Shown one piece after another: positions 1-11,668 of a DNA stretch of 64,000 nt (position 1 is its first letter; the number at the start of each line of letters is the position of its first letter). The position numbers were made by a program, and so were the translations under genes. Below the pieces are notes generated by a model. That model ran no database searches, was not told the DNA's origin, and was given only the letters and a program-made list of their open reading frames with translations. The DNA is from Polytrichum commune (taxonomy: Eukaryota > Streptophyta > Polytrichopsida > Polytrichales > Polytrichaceae), in contig OX485804.1 in assembly GCA_950295325.1 (NCBI GenBank), positions 27,034,001-27,098,000 on the forward strand, in the 5' to 3' direction.

Positions 1-571
1 CCAGGGCGCTAAGCTATCTCTAGCAGCTCTGCCGGTGATTAAACCTGGAGTTAATTCGAAGTCGTTCATATGAGTCCTGCAGAACCGCCTGCAAATGACG
101 CAACAACTCGGGAACAATAATTCCTCTAACTTATCCCACTTCTCCTTGGCCGAATCTGTCATCATGCATCTTCATCAGGCCAGTCCGGCACCAGTATTTC
201 CCATCTAATTCTTTCTCAATTGAAGATAATTTTTGAGTCTGTTCTTGTGCAAGCAATGCGCCTGCAATGCGCCTGCAATTACCGTCCCGCTCAGCAACTG
301 CCGACCAATCCTTCCCTCTCCCTCTTCCACCAGAAACTCTATGTGCACACAAACTCCCACATCCCTCAATTGAAGGAAGAATATATCATGCACAGAGAAT
401 AACTCAAGAGAATATCAATGTATGAAAGATGGAATAACTCTTCATGCATTGCTTGAAGGCGATCATGGTCAGATCTATATATCTGCGTGTCTCCGGAACA
501 TTTCACTGTCGATCAGTCTCTCTAACTACGAAACTGGAAAATGACAACCTCAACAGGTGAGAGACAGACTC
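1..571. other. No gene seen
   Basis: Short overlapping ORFs on both strands, none resembling a known protein. No splice-supported exon was found. The right edge abuts the TTA target duplication of the MITE at 575. Confidence 0.5.
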
Positions 572-574
572 TTA

Positions 575-994
575 GGGCCGGTCCCACATGGGGTCCCAAG
601 TCCCAAGTCCCACTCATGTTTAGCAAGTCCCAAGTTCCCACTCATGTTAGCAAGTCCCAACATGGAGGCAAAGTCCCAACTTTTGAGCCTCGAGAATCCA
701 TTCAAATATGATTGATTATCCTTAAAGTTTGATCTTCATTATTTCATGCAAAAACATTCACAGGACTTGTGTTGAGAGTTGGGTTCTAGCTTTTTGCTCA
801 ACTCAACTCTCAACACAAGTGTCAAGCCTCACCTCCAAAAAGTGTTGTCATGTAGTCATCCATGTCATACTTGGGACTTAGGACTTGGGATCCCATGTGA
901 AGTGGAAAGTCCCAACTTCCATCCTATCAATAGTTGATAGTGCATGAATTGACCTCCAATGACTTAAGACTTGGGACCCCGTGTGAACCGGCCC
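575..994. mobile_element. Harbinger-like MITE, TTA target duplication (family T1)
   Basis: A 420-bp element with terminal inverted repeats starting GGGCCGGT and continuing with a GGGGTCCCAAGTC block about 18 bases in. It is flanked by TTA at 572-574 and 995-997. An internal inverted repeat around 769-820 (GAGAGTTGGGT ... ACTCAACTCTC) is shared with the second copy at 19033. The 3-bp TTA duplication and GGGCC-type ends fit PIF/Harbinger non-autonomous elements. There is no coding capacity. Confidence 0.85.
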
Positions 995-1179
995 TTAATC
1001 TTGACCCTACGACTAGATGTACGGGGTGTTGCATGTTGAATGTCATCATTCATCCACCCTTCTACATCAATCACAACATACATTAAGGTGTAATCGGAAC
1101 CTATAACCCAAGTTCCAACCCAAAACCACCCTCATGACATTTTTCACATGTTCTGCACCAAACGCAAACACAATTGAAA

Positions 1180-1730
1180 GGGTTGTTAAATCATGTTTCA
1201 TTATTTAGAGGTGTGTAGTCTCATTATATGTCTCAAAAGCTCACTCTACATGAGCTTCATAAAATTGTGGCCCCCCCCTGTGACCAAAACTAATATCTTA
1301 CATTACACAAAGCTTTACATAGAAACATTTGAAGCTAAGATTCTATTTGGGCAAAGATAGATAATTGACTCTCTTATGGAGGAGTTGAAAGTTGGGCCAC
1401 ATTCGTAAGCTAATAATTTAATCTAAATAAGCCGAACCGGAAGAAGAAGCAAATAGAAAAGAAGCACGGCACCAATTAAGATCAAAGGAAGTAGCAAACC
1501 TATTACTAAATAAACACAAATAGGTGCAAATTCCATGAGTATTTCTTCGCGACGATTTCTAAAGTGAATACAATATACCCAAACTATTCTGACCCAGGAG
1601 AGTTTTCTAGGCCCCGACGTCGTTACAATAACGGTTGGGCCTAACGCATGGGTCCAAGCTCCCAAACTAATATTAAACCCAGACACTGTCCCATTGCAAG
1701 GCAATGTATCAATGACATGTGAACATGCTC
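1180..1730. repeat. Diverged copy of the repeat seen inside 12861-13443, interrupted
   Basis: Bases 1180-1395 match 12940-13155 (shared blocks: GTAGTCTCATTATATGTC, GACTCTCTTAT, GGAGTTGAAAG). Similarity resumes near 1680 (CTGTCCCATTGC, GACATGTGAACATGCTCT), matching 13230-13275. About 240-280 bp between the two blocks is absent from the other copy and contains the mitochondrial-like segment, so that segment appears to have inserted into this repeat. Confidence 0.55.
1423..1536 (-). pseudogene. nad3: Mitochondrial nad3 5'-end fragment (NUMT)
   Basis: Read on the minus strand from the ATG at 1536, the ORF starts MEFAPICVYLVIGLLLPLIL, which closely matches the start of plant mitochondrial NADH dehydrogenase subunit 3, a hydrophobic complex I subunit. 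After about 24 codons the frame slips: one frame reads LLLLPVRLI, while a shifted frame reads FLFASSSGSAY, the expected continuation. It then ends at a stop, and the remaining roughly 80 codons of nad3 are absent. It is therefore a truncated, frameshifted nuclear copy, not a gene. The identification is from remembered family sequence; the exact insert ends (about 1400-1640) are inferred from the interrupted repeat. Confidence 0.6.
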
Positions 1731-1870
1731 TCCAAACCTCCCCTCCTGGGTTTCTCGGTGCCACCTGATCAAACCCTAAAGCTCCACCATCCCAATTACC
1801 ACGACCGTTGATGTGCATGGCTCGGGTATTCTGGGTTTAGGGTTTCGGCATTTGCAGGCATTCCGTTGCC

Positions 1871-1904
1871 AGGATGGATGGATGGATGGATGGACGGACG
1901 GACG
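1871..1904. repeat. (GGAT)n/(GGAC)n microsatellite
   Basis: About eight tetranucleotide units, shifting from GGAT to GGAC. Confidence 0.9.
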
Positions 1905-1908
1905 CAGT

Positions 1909-2595
1909 GGGCGCACATTCATTCATTCATTCTTATACCACAGCTAGCTTCAGATGGACTTGGGTTTCGGAGAGCTTTATACACTTCCTGCACTGCCAAA
2001 AAGGATGAGAAACTAGAGTGTTGCATCAAGTTTGACAGTGATTTGAAGTTTGGGGTCTCAGGACGGGCGACAGGTGGCAGTAAGGGATTGGGCTATTGAT
2101 CTTTCTAGGAGTCAACGGCAGCAGTGCATGCTCGGGGGTGAGGCTTTGGCTGCCATGCATAATAATAACCCCATGAGTGAAGAGTCTCTTGCACGCCCTT
2201 TTAGGATGCTTTTTTTGGGCACTTACCTCACCTCCGTAACATCATTCAGCCAGTGTCCGAAAAGTTTTTGAAGGTATTGAGGTTAATTGCCTACCTCTTT
2301 AAAAGGGCATAGGCTATTTCCCTCATGGCATAGGTTGCATCCTACAATATCAATTTTTTGTAAGTTGAAAACCTTTTGAGTTTTTAAGTTACCCGCCAAC
2401 TGCCTTCAAAACTAATTTTTAGTAGGTTAAAATCCTTCATATCTTTTAATGTTGTAGGCTTTAAATTCAAAATTTGAGTACTAAGTGGTATCCTTGGCAG
2501 GAATTGAACATGGCTAAGCCCTTCGCCACGTTTGAAGGCCAAGGACTAACCAACTCTTTTTTAAAGAGTTGATTATAATGAAAGGTTGCTAAAAT
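1909..2595. other. No gene; AT-rich with TAGGCT/TAGGTT motifs
   Basis: No protein was recognised. Bases 2280-2510 repeat short TAGGC/TAGGT-bearing phrases that recur at 3120-3360, on the far side of the hAT fragment. They may be non-coding parts of the same decayed element. Confidence 0.4.
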
Positions 2596-2748
2596 TCAAA
2601 TGAGTTTAAGGGTGAAAGTCCTCACCATTTTCTGATTCAACCTCTGCTCTTCATGCAAGATATTTCTCAAGATTAGTAAACAAGAATCGAAACTTTCTTG
2701 AATCCTTCCACAAAGATATAGCTTCCTCCAAAATAAACTCAAATTTTT

Positions 2749-2931
2749 GGTTGGTCCTTCAATCGCCACCCGCATCACACTATCCAAGTGTGTTGTTGTC
2801 ATTCGATTCCTTTTCTTCTGCTTGATGTTATTCTGCACAGAGAAAGCTCTCTCACAAGTAGCAGTACTAACACATTGGCATCTTGCAATGTCGGCAAGCG
2901 TTAGTAGGTTAGGAAATTTCAACACAACGAG
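2749..2931 (-). pseudogene. hAT transposase C-terminal (hATC) fragment
   Basis: The minus-strand ORF 2596-3102 carries, at about residues 58-118, a stretch reading LADIARCQCVSTATCERAFS followed by N-x-IKQKKRNR and HLDSVMRVAIEGP. This is the pattern of the C-terminal dimerisation domain of hAT-superfamily transposases and of domesticated ZNF862-like proteins (ST-x-x-CER-x-FS ... RNR ... L-x-x-LMRI-x-x-EGP). Directly N-terminal of it, in place of the transposase core, is a pure Ser-Leu run encoded by the GA/CT microsatellite, so the catalytic region is missing. I read it as a truncated, dead element. A domesticated exon is possible, but no splice partners were found. Confidence 0.7.
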
Positions 2932-2935
2932 CGAG

Positions 2936-2938
<3 letters not shown>

Positions 2939-2988
<50 letters not shown>
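2939..2988. repeat. (GA)25 microsatellite
   Basis: An uninterrupted GA run abutting the hATC fragment. A shorter GA stretch follows at 2999-3010. Confidence 0.95.
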
Positions 2989-2991
<3 letters not shown>

Positions 2992-3555
2992 TTCACAGAG
3001 AGAGAGAGAGGAGCTGATGAGAGAGGAGTTGTGATGAATGGTATTTGTAAAGATTGGCGGGAAGGGAGTTAGGGCTATTATTGATATCCGTCTATGTGCC
3101 ACCCAAGAGCCCCGAGTATTAGCCTAAAGATATGTACTTAGGTCAACTAATTTCCCAATTTGAAGAAGGATGAATGGCTAAAATCCTCTCTTTTAAAAAC
3201 TTTGTAGGCAAAATTTCCTACATGTTTTTTATCACATAGGTTGATATCCTATGTTTTTAAATTGTCCATAGGCTCTTTGTCCTACACTTTCAAAATTTTA
3301 TAGGCTAAGTCACAAATTTTGTAGGCTGCATTTACACTAGCCTTAGGCTCTTGGCGGACTATGCATTCAGCTGAATCATGAGCAATGTTCAGTTGCCTTA
3401 ACTTCAGATTTGGTATGAAGCAGTGGGATTTCAACATTCGGAGTCTTTATTCTCGAATCCAGTGATGGGCCCATGACCATAGCTCATCATTAGCTGAGTA
3501 AGGTTATGTGGGATACTAATTCTTTTTCATGAGTCGGGGGCACCACATACATGTA

Positions 3556-3886
3556 TACTGAATATGATATTTAGTGTTTGATTATATTTAGTGTTGTTAC
3601 CACCCTATCTTGCTCAACACTAATTTTCAATTCTTTGATAATTAGTGTTAGACATAAATGCATCGCCACCTTCCCTACCACCACCTCCCTTCTCCTTTTA
3701 TCATTGTTATTTTTTTCTTTCATATCCTTACTAACACTAAATTCGTGCATGTAACTTCCACATATTACCATAGTTGATATTTAGTGTTTGAGTTTACATT
3801 TATTGTTACTTACTTTCACAGGGTTAGTGATATATAGTGTATGCGTTCGTATTTAGTGTATCAAACACTAAATATCACATTTAGTG
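3556..3886. mobile_element. TA-flanked MITE, family M1 (copy a)
   Basis: A 331-bp element with nearly palindromic ends (consensus CACTAAATATGATATTTAGTG), TA at 3554-3555 and TA at 3887-3888. It is closely similar along its length to 44637-44964 and, more decayed, to 42181-42508. Internal TTAGTGTT/AACACTAA motifs recur. Short minus-strand ORFs inside it are repeated in the copy and are not genes. Confidence 0.85.
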
Positions 3887-3888
3887 TA

Positions 3889-6309
3889 GTGAGCGATGAC
3901 TTGGATTGGTATGATAAGGTAGATGGGTCTTAAATGGTTATTTTTCTTTCCAATCAGCCCACTTCTCCTAGGATCTGAAACACACGATCAAGACAAGATG
4001 GTTGGCAAATCCGCATCAAGACCGTAGCCCACTATCCTCATAATTTTCTAAACATTCATGAATGTCTTATTCATCATCAAATTGAAGATTCTAATGCTCA
4101 TTAAGCAGTCGTGTAGGTCTCCCCCAATATTGTTGACATTGAGCCTCAAACGATTGTCATATTCAAAGCAAGTAGTCCAATATCTTTGGAACATGTGTTT
4201 GTTTGAAATCCGTTCTTGGAGCCATACCTAACCACATACCACTCAAATATAGGTGTCCGATTAAGCAAGTAAGCCAAGTTAGGCTTGTGTACCTTGAGCA
4301 TTGCAAGTGAAGCAATCGGGTGACCCATGAACTAGTACATCGGTCAGAATCATGCAATTGTAGCAAAAGCGGATGCCTTAAGCACACAACAAGGTATATG
4401 AGCTTAGAACAATACACCTTTTTTTCTAAAACAGTTATCAATGTACAATCCTCTAGATTTGGATTCTAAAATGAAGAGAAATGCTACATTATTGAGAGAT
4501 TCTGGACACTTTACAAACAATGTCCGTTTTGGGTTCACATACCTTACAAACACCTAGTTGCATTATGATCTCAACAATAGAGCTATCCGTTAATTCAAAG
4601 GAGCTCTTCTTTGGGAGTTGGTTGCTTTGCATGCAACACCTTCCATGTTCGACAAGTTTTCAGTGCATGCTTAGAGGTAGTGTGGAGGTTTGATCGAAGA
4701 ACATTCTATATTGGGTCATTGAGGGTCAAACTCATTTTGGGCATACCGAGAGGTGCAAAAATGAGTTCCGCCCTCAATAAACCAAATCAAGTCGCTTTTC
4801 ATTCAAAAGCAAAGTCTACCTCTGCGCATGCACCACAAGTGGAGAGAATTTAATGATATTGTAACCAACCACAAGAAATTCATATAGGACCAACTCCCAA
4901 AGTGAAGGCCCATTGAGGTGAAGGATTACTCTTGAATGTCCTATAACATTATTGCTTATTCAAGAGGCACTGGACAGAATGTGGATACATTTTGCATGTA
5001 TGTTGAATTTTATATTATGGTGAAAATGAATCATTCCATTGCATTCTTCATACTTCGTACTTCATCATGGCTGTGTGAGTATGCCAACTTTGAACATTAT
5101 TGGATTTGCTATTGGTGTAAGTTGATTGAAACCACCTCGCTGTAAATCACGTGAACTGTGGCCCACAGATGACACTAACCTAGGTGAATTTCGTGCACTT
5201 CTGGGGACAATTGTTCGTATAAAAAAGTAGTTTCCTCCCTTTTTAGCAACCAAGCAAGATTTTCCTTCGAAAAGGACGTTGTAAAAAATACACCCCAAGC
5301 CCAAGAAGAACAGAAAGTAGCGAGAAAGCATATCACTATAGAGTCACAAATTCAGAGATGAAACAACAACTTCAAAAATTGGTTGCAGATTTGCAGCTCG
5401 AAGAACATCTTAGATGCAGAGAACTTTCTGAACCTGTATCAACAACATATATATCCATATGATGGAGAGGATCGTACCAAAGACTCCAGGAGCTCAGTTT
5501 AGAGGCTAAAAGGAAGACAAGTTTGACACTGAGATAAGCACCTGCAAAGGGGAGAGACAGGTTCAACAAAGATCCTTATTTGAGTCCACCATTCTACCTT
5601 TGTGCCTGACGGAAGATTCAAAATATGGGAGGCAAACAAAGTAAATCTAGACGATATAAAGATTGAACAACACATATGAACAGGGAGAACCAGTTGCTAG
5701 TTACAGTTGAACTGGTTGAGTTTTGAGAAATAACCAGTCAAAGTTCAACACTTCAGAAAATTTTACCGACCATTTTAGAGGAATTTATAAAATATAGCCC
5801 AAATTAATAAGGAATAAACGAAAGATGTCAACATGTAACTGGTTGGACTTGGGAAACACTAGGATATTGACTGACTATGCCCAAAAAAGTCCCCGGACAC
5901 TGGAACAAAAGATTGAGGGAGCCTGTCCTAAAATGATTATATTACAGGTTATCCGTCAGGAAAACAACTCAGCATGAAGCTTCACTAAATACAGCAAAGC
6001 CGTGACTCAAAATACCAAGACCTCCTTCCAAATGCGAGGCCCTGAAGTACTTACAATATATGACATGGCCACATATCTAGGTGACTTTGTAACAGAAACC
6101 TAGAAAGCTAACAAATGTTCTACCAATGTGTACCTATGTTAACTCGAAAGGAAACTCTATGAGCACATATAATTGCAAACCTGAACTCATCACGGCTTTG
6201 GCACCTTGTTGACGCAACTACTGTTGACACTCATGACCTACCTTATGCTTGGGGTGACTACCCAATGCTTGGGGTGACTACCCAAAAAGTCGAAAACCAA
6301 GATTTCTTC
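3889..6309. other. Intergenic, dispersed repeats only
   Basis: No gene was recognised. About 4165-4320 is a copy of dispersed family R (GAACATGTGTTT ... CACACCTAACCACATACCACTCAAATA-type phrase, seen again near 13795, 20325 and 42535). Bases 5678-5900 are an inverted copy of the CCGGTT repeat (listed separately). A short direct duplication of TGCTTGGGGTGACTACCCAA lies at about 6246-6284, just downstream of the GH28 stop. Confidence 0.5.
5678..5900 (-). repeat. CCGGTT-bearing dispersed repeat, family P (copy 1)
   Basis: On the minus strand it reads GTGTCCGGGGACTTTTTTGG, then a CCTAGTGTTTCCCAAGTCCAACC-like block, TTACATGTTGACATC, a TTATTAATTTG block and two short AACCAGTT/AACTGGTT-type motifs near its end. 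The other copies start at about 15173, 16370, 19658 and 26326. This copy has only two to three of the short motifs and so shows the unexpanded state. Confidence 0.75.
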
Positions 6310-9300
6310 TCAGAAAAGATCTTCCTTTGTCAGCTCTGGGCATGGCTGCGGCAACACAAAGAAGTAAGATCCAGCTACTGATGAGCAGTTCCAATTTTTG
6401 TTTTCTGATTGGACATCGAGGGCTATGTTAACAAGGCGGATGTTCTGAAAAGGTGCTTCAGGCAGTCCGAGCAGGAGACCTGCTTGAGTGATGTTTGTTC
6501 CAAGAACGTTCTGGATCAGAATATTCTCAATCACGGGATAGTCTGTCCGGTTCCAATTGTCATCGGGATGCTCTCCATAGTTGCCCATAAAAGCGATTGC
6601 AGTCCTGACTGAGTGCATGACTACATTGTTTACTGTAACATTCCTTATGTAGCCTCCGCGGCCCACTGCGGTTTTGAATCGCACACCCCATCTGGCACTA
6701 GTAACAACCATGTCATCAACCTGCGCACACGACTCAATGTCTTTACAGGTAACCACAGCAATAATTTTGGAAGAATCCATCAAGAGTACATTTTGCACCA
6801 GCAACGTAAACCTTTAATTGTGACATTCATTGCATGCAACATCCCCAACTGATACACGAAAGGGAAACAGGATCCATATTTCAGAAGTTTTACAATTTCT
6901 ATAGCCCTAGAGGAATGATTTGCACAGCTTCAGAAAAGAGTTTTAATATACCAGAGTTCTCATCATATTATCCAAGTACAACTGTAATGCATAATATATA
7001 GAAGCAAAGAAAGCAGAATTTGACTAACCTTAACATTAGAAATACCACCAGACATTTCGCTCCCAAAAGAGATCCCCGCACTAGAGTGTGAGAATGCAAC
7101 TATACGCCGAATTCGAATATACTTGCTAGGCATTCCAAAAGATGTTCCAAACTCGTCCCAACCACTTTTGATAGAAATAGCATCATCGCCACAACTGATG
7201 TAGCAATCCTCAATACACACATGTTGGCTGGAGTCTGCACATTGGAGTGCACTAATTAACGATGATAAAGAATTGAAGTTGATCGTAAGCCTCCCCCTCA
7301 TCTCCTCCTACAGTAAGAAGTCCCACACATGCACATCTTACAGAAACCATGCTTAAAGTTCTGGTCAAACCTGATGCACAGACTCTTAAGAGATCTCTAT
7401 CTGAAATTCTATTTTGGGTGAGCCTACAGGTAAGCCTGCTTTTCTGGAACAATGTACAACCAATTTCAATATTTGTGAAACCAGTTGCACATGAATACAT
7501 GGATGTCGGCGAACTTCAGTACCCTAATGCAAATGCATGACAGGTATTAGAGAAATTACTTCAATAAGGTCCATGTGAACTATCCTTATAATAGATACCT
7601 GGGTCAATGCCATCTGTGTTTGGTGAATCCAATGGATTTAATATCGTCATATGCTTCACCACCACATTCCTGAGCAGATCAAGCGTTTAAGAGTGATTCT
7701 CAGATCAACATCACCTTGATAAGCTGAATTTGGAAAATTAGGAATTAACCCAATGCCATAAAGCATTTCCCTTACCCCAATTTGACCACTGCACTGGAGA
7801 AAGCAGAACAAAAAACTTACTCTGATAGGAACATCACCATACTAGAGAACATCACCACTTGCTATTTGGATACATATGAGACCCAGTAGAACCCCTATAT
7901 CCGGTAATAAAGAGGAAAAGATACATGAGCCATCTAGTTATATCACAGGAATGAGATTCACATAGAGATATTCGAGATTATAGGTTCAAAAACAGCTCCC
8001 TCAACCACTTGAGCCAAGAGTGAGGGAGGACCACACGGAGGATGAATATTTACTTGCAGTAGACGGGATGAATGGTCCAGAATGGCGAGTTCTGAAACGT
8101 AAGGTTTGATATCATGATGTCTTGCGAGTCAATGAGCTCTACCAAGTGGCCCCGGGTGTAATCAAGTGTTTTGTTGCGAAAAGCACTCCACCAAACTGCT
8201 CCTTGCCCATCAATAGTCCCATTGTCACCTGCCAAGTTGCCCCACACCAGCACCAAAGAGAACATGTAGGCCTCAGCTTCATCAACTTTTACATAGAAAT
8301 TTCTCAAAAGAAAGATTCCACAAACAAAAGGAGCGCATTGGTCTTCATTGCAGAAGTCTCACTACCAAGGTGATCGTCAACCGCATAAATGCCAGTTTAC
8401 AACTCCCATGCAAAATGATCCATGTGAAAGTGCACAAAATACCTGTAATAATTACATCTACGAGCCCTTCACCATTAATAAGGCTACTGTGCCTTGGCCC
8501 AGGCAGCTCACGACCTCGGCCATATGACGGCAACCCAGGAATAATTGGATAGTCATCCATATTCTGCAAGCATTGAGCAGAAATAATAAATACACATAGT
8601 CAGGACCCACACAGAAGAAGTAAATCTCAAGATCCAAGGGGAGTAGTTCTTGGCCAGAAAACAATGTGTAGAATTGCTTGTATTTCGCAACTTACCATGC
8701 TGTCTTTTTTTGGTACCACAGCAGAAAGTACAAATCTGCCTATACTCGAACAATCTCCTGAATCAAGCAACGATACAGATGATGTCCATTCATATAAGAG
8801 AACAATATGAGTAGATTCCAAAATTTGCAAGCCTACCTCAGATCCAAGGATTGTTGCCCCATTTTCCAAAAACAATGTGAGATGACTGATCAGATTAATG
8901 CTTCCAGTGAGCCATTGTCCAGCTGGTATGTACAGTTGCACACCACCTTTATCCGCATAAGTACGGAGATAGAACATAGCATTATCAAATGCATGTGTAT
9001 TCAAAGTCTTGCCATCCCCCACAGCACCAAATTCTGTGATTGATACACTATGTGGTCGCCCTTCCCAGTCATTCACATTGTGTGCGCAGCTATCTCTTGA
9101 CTGCCATCAAAAGTCAATGTACATTGCAGATAGAGGGGTGAATCAGGTCAAACATTTTGCAATGACAATTGTAGAGAAATGCAGAAAATAAATATCTTCA
9201 ACCACACAAAGTTTGAAATAATAGAGTAGAAAAGATGATAAAGTATGCAGTATTGAAGATGAGAAACCCACAAAATTAAGCTCTCACACAAGAAAAGGTT

Positions 9301-9404
9301 CTCTCTAAAGTTTTAACTGCGTAGGTATAGAGGTGGGGAGCTGTATGATGCAAGTTACTGACGACTGCCAATAGCACAGACACTATGTAAGGGAGCCGGT
9401 TCAT
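6310..9404 (-). CDS. GH28 polygalacturonase-like secreted protein, 7 exons
   Basis: Seven exons on the minus strand: 9404-9318, 9100-8837, 8563-8443, 8228-8054, 7669-7599, 7234-7029, 6720-6310, all with GT-AG introns, summing to 1335 nt (444 aa). Exon 1 encodes a signal peptide (MNRLPYIVSVLLAVVSN); an in-frame ATG at 9437 would add 11 residues but buries the signal, so 9404 is preferred. The right-handed beta-helix begins near ITEFGAVGDGKT (about 47-58). GH28 active-site segments: NTD 233-235, DD 256-257 in CGDDAISIKSG, RFK 322-324. The usual catalytic-site GHG is SAG (291-293) followed by GSEMSGG. This is the plant clade of probable polygalacturonases/pectin hydrolases that act in the cell wall. 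In that clade the His is, as I recall, commonly lost, so true hydrolase activity is uncertain. The first intron donor (GTTAAA) is weak, making exon 1 the least certain exon. Confidence 0.93.
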
Positions 9405-10680
9405 TACTTCTCGCTCCTTATAATAAACAGCTATCATATTCCCTGGCACCATTTACTCCTCTGCCCATTTCACACGCACACTTGCAAGTCGAATCTAGTT
9501 CAATTACCATTTGTAGCTCAATCCAATGTCAACAAAGGACACTCTCTTTGAGGCAAGCAACGAAGGCAATTCCTTGCAAACTACACCTCTCCAACGTACC
9601 CCACATGACAAACCAATATCAGACATCAATTTCGATTTTAGGCAAGTGGTGCAAGGATTGATATCTGAGCAACTGACGAATCGATTCCAACAATATGTCA
9701 TAGGTATACGAACGTAAAGTCGAATGTATGATGTAAGCTGAAAACAGAATCAACACGAATAACTCCAACAAGAATACAACAAAAACCCAAACTACGGTAA
9801 CATCAGCACAGATTCAACTCTAGATATGATGATGACATTCCAAAACAGAATTCCACACTTAGGGCCACGAAATGGAGTCGGCCTAAGCAAATGTGTGACA
9901 TGAGTTTTTGAACATACGCAAGAATGGATAGACGAGCTAACCAACTTATGCCATACCTTAACATGTCCAAAGATCTTCTGTAAGCCCGTACTAGCTGAGT
10001 CACCCCCAGTCTTCCCATCGGATTGAGCAGAGTTGTCAGCCAACGACTGGCCGAACATGCATGTGCGCCATGGTTTGTCAGAGCTCATGCAGCTCAGCAA
10101 GAGCAGCAAAACTCGTAAGCTTTGATAACCTGGCTTACTCGTCATCATCGGGCCAAGCAAGTCTCCCAAGTGATCGAACAAAGAATAAGGTCAAAGACTT
10201 TAAGGAATCATCCCCTTCCCTTCCCCTGTTTCCCTGTTTCCTGCGTTGCTGACTCACTCACTCCTGATGCGGATCAAATTCAGATACATAATAATGCCTG
10301 TGCAAGATTCTCTGCTCTAGTGTCGAGAAAATCTGATTTGCCTTCCCAGTGGCTCTCTCAACAGCAACTGAGCTGAACAGACAAAACAGAAGTGAGCTCG
10401 AGCTCTCTCTCTCTGTCTCTCTCTCTCTCTCTGTTCTCCTTCTCTGTTCTTGGTTCAGAGCTTTGTGTGCGTCTGCATATTTGCCATCACCATCACCATT
10501 CCTAGGTATTTGAGGAGCTCTCCGTCATCATGACCATTCGCAAGAACTTCCTGAGAAAGCGATGGCGAAACGCGTGACAAAATGTGACTTGCAAGGTCGT
10601 TGAATTCAAAATTCGGGAACCACTTTGAATTCCACCACACTTCAGATGGCTGTTGCAGCACCCGATCGCTGCCACCTTCT
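9405..10680. other. 5' flank of the GH28 gene; leader/promoter likely
   Basis: No coding exon is supported. Minus-strand open stretches (9504-9701, 9792-10181) resemble no family. A CT run at 10402-10431 reads as GA-rich on the gene strand, as is common in plant 5' leaders. A 5'-UTR intron is possible but cannot be placed. Confidence 0.4.
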
Positions 10681-10714
10681 TCCTGCTTCCGTCCGCATCT
10701 GCAAACTAACTTAA

Positions 10715-10992
10715 CTCCTCCTCCTCCCTCCCTCCCTCCCTCCCTTTCTCAGCCCGTTACAAAATCAATTTTAATTGTAAGCAAGCAAAGAAAACACTCT
10801 GTCCACAAGGGATGCTGGCAGCTTCAAATTTCAAAACCGCTTCTCCTCGCCTATCTTGATCATTCACCTTATAACTCACTCTACTCACTATCACACGTGC
10901 ACGATCCACCTCCACTCTCCCTATCCCTCTCAACCTCTCTCCCTTTATTCCTTCCTTCCTTCCTTCCTTCCTTCCTCTTTCTTTCTTTCTTC
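10715..10992. repeat. CT-rich tract with (CCTC)n and (TTCC)n runs
   Basis: (CTCC)n at 10722-10744 and (CTTC)n at 10950-10973, then CTTT repeats, inside a pyrimidine-rich region. The proline/serine-rich plus-strand ORF here simply reflects the composition. Confidence 0.85.
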
Positions 10993-11059
10993 CTACCCTG
11001 CCTTTCCTTGCCACCGTTACAAAATGGCTACGACACCTCTGCAATCAATAAGTTTACCA

Positions 11060-11615
11060 CCATAGTATCAAAACCTGCGAAATCTTTACCCTAACAACAG
11101 TGTCCTAATCCCCATCCCGAATTGCAAACTTCTCGAGCAAGGGATTCGTGCCAGCGTGCGCTCAATGGCACATCATCGACGCTCCCTGTCACCGACTTTG
11201 TCAATCTCCCAGCCTTCCAGCAAACAGGGGAGAGGAGGCCAGGGAGAGAGGAGAGAGGGAGGGGGGGAGAAACAAGGGGCTGCGCCCTACCTCTCCCGAA
11301 TCTTCACATTTTCAATAACATCTACCCCACATGAACATGTCTCCGACAGAACTGCGACATCTCCTGCGTCCCGAGCAGTGGAGGGAGGCTCGGGGTTACG
11401 GAATCTACGCGTCGCGTAGATTTGTGTTTGGGGACCTCCTGGGGACTGTGTAGTTTGGGCTTCATTATTGGAGGAAGGGAGAATGATGCCGCCAGGGATG
11501 AGAGCCAGATAATAAGTTAAGATATCCTACTGCCTGACCTCCGAGCTGGGGAGTGAAGTTATTACTACTGTGGAAACCAATTAACACTCCAAATTTGGAC
11601 TCCCTAATAAGCATA
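11060..11615. other. No gene seen
   Basis: GC-richer than the surroundings with a purine run (GGGAGAGAGGAGAGAGGGAG) near 11240. No protein was recognised in any frame. Confidence 0.4.
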
Positions 11616-11662
11616 AGGCCCCCTCGCCTAACGGAAGCCGTTTGCGGTGTAAGGGGGCCGGT
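11616..11662. repeat. Short inverted repeat, GGCCCCCT ... AGGGGGCC
   Basis: GGCCCCCTCGC and AAGGGGGCCGG face each other about 25 bp apart, with a small internal hairpin (AACGGAAGCCGTTT-like). The end sequence resembles the GGCCCCCTC terminus of the MITE at 40185, so it may be a collapsed terminal remnant. Confidence 0.4.
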
Positions 11663-11668
11663 TCTCCG

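Noticed and set aside
2747-3034. Plus-strand ORF with a long Arg-Glu run
   Set aside because: Encoded by the GA microsatellite and antisense to the hATC fragment.
10600-11094. 164-codon plus-strand ORF rich in Pro, Ser and Leu
   Set aside because: Produced by CTCC/TTCC pyrimidine repeats; no domain.
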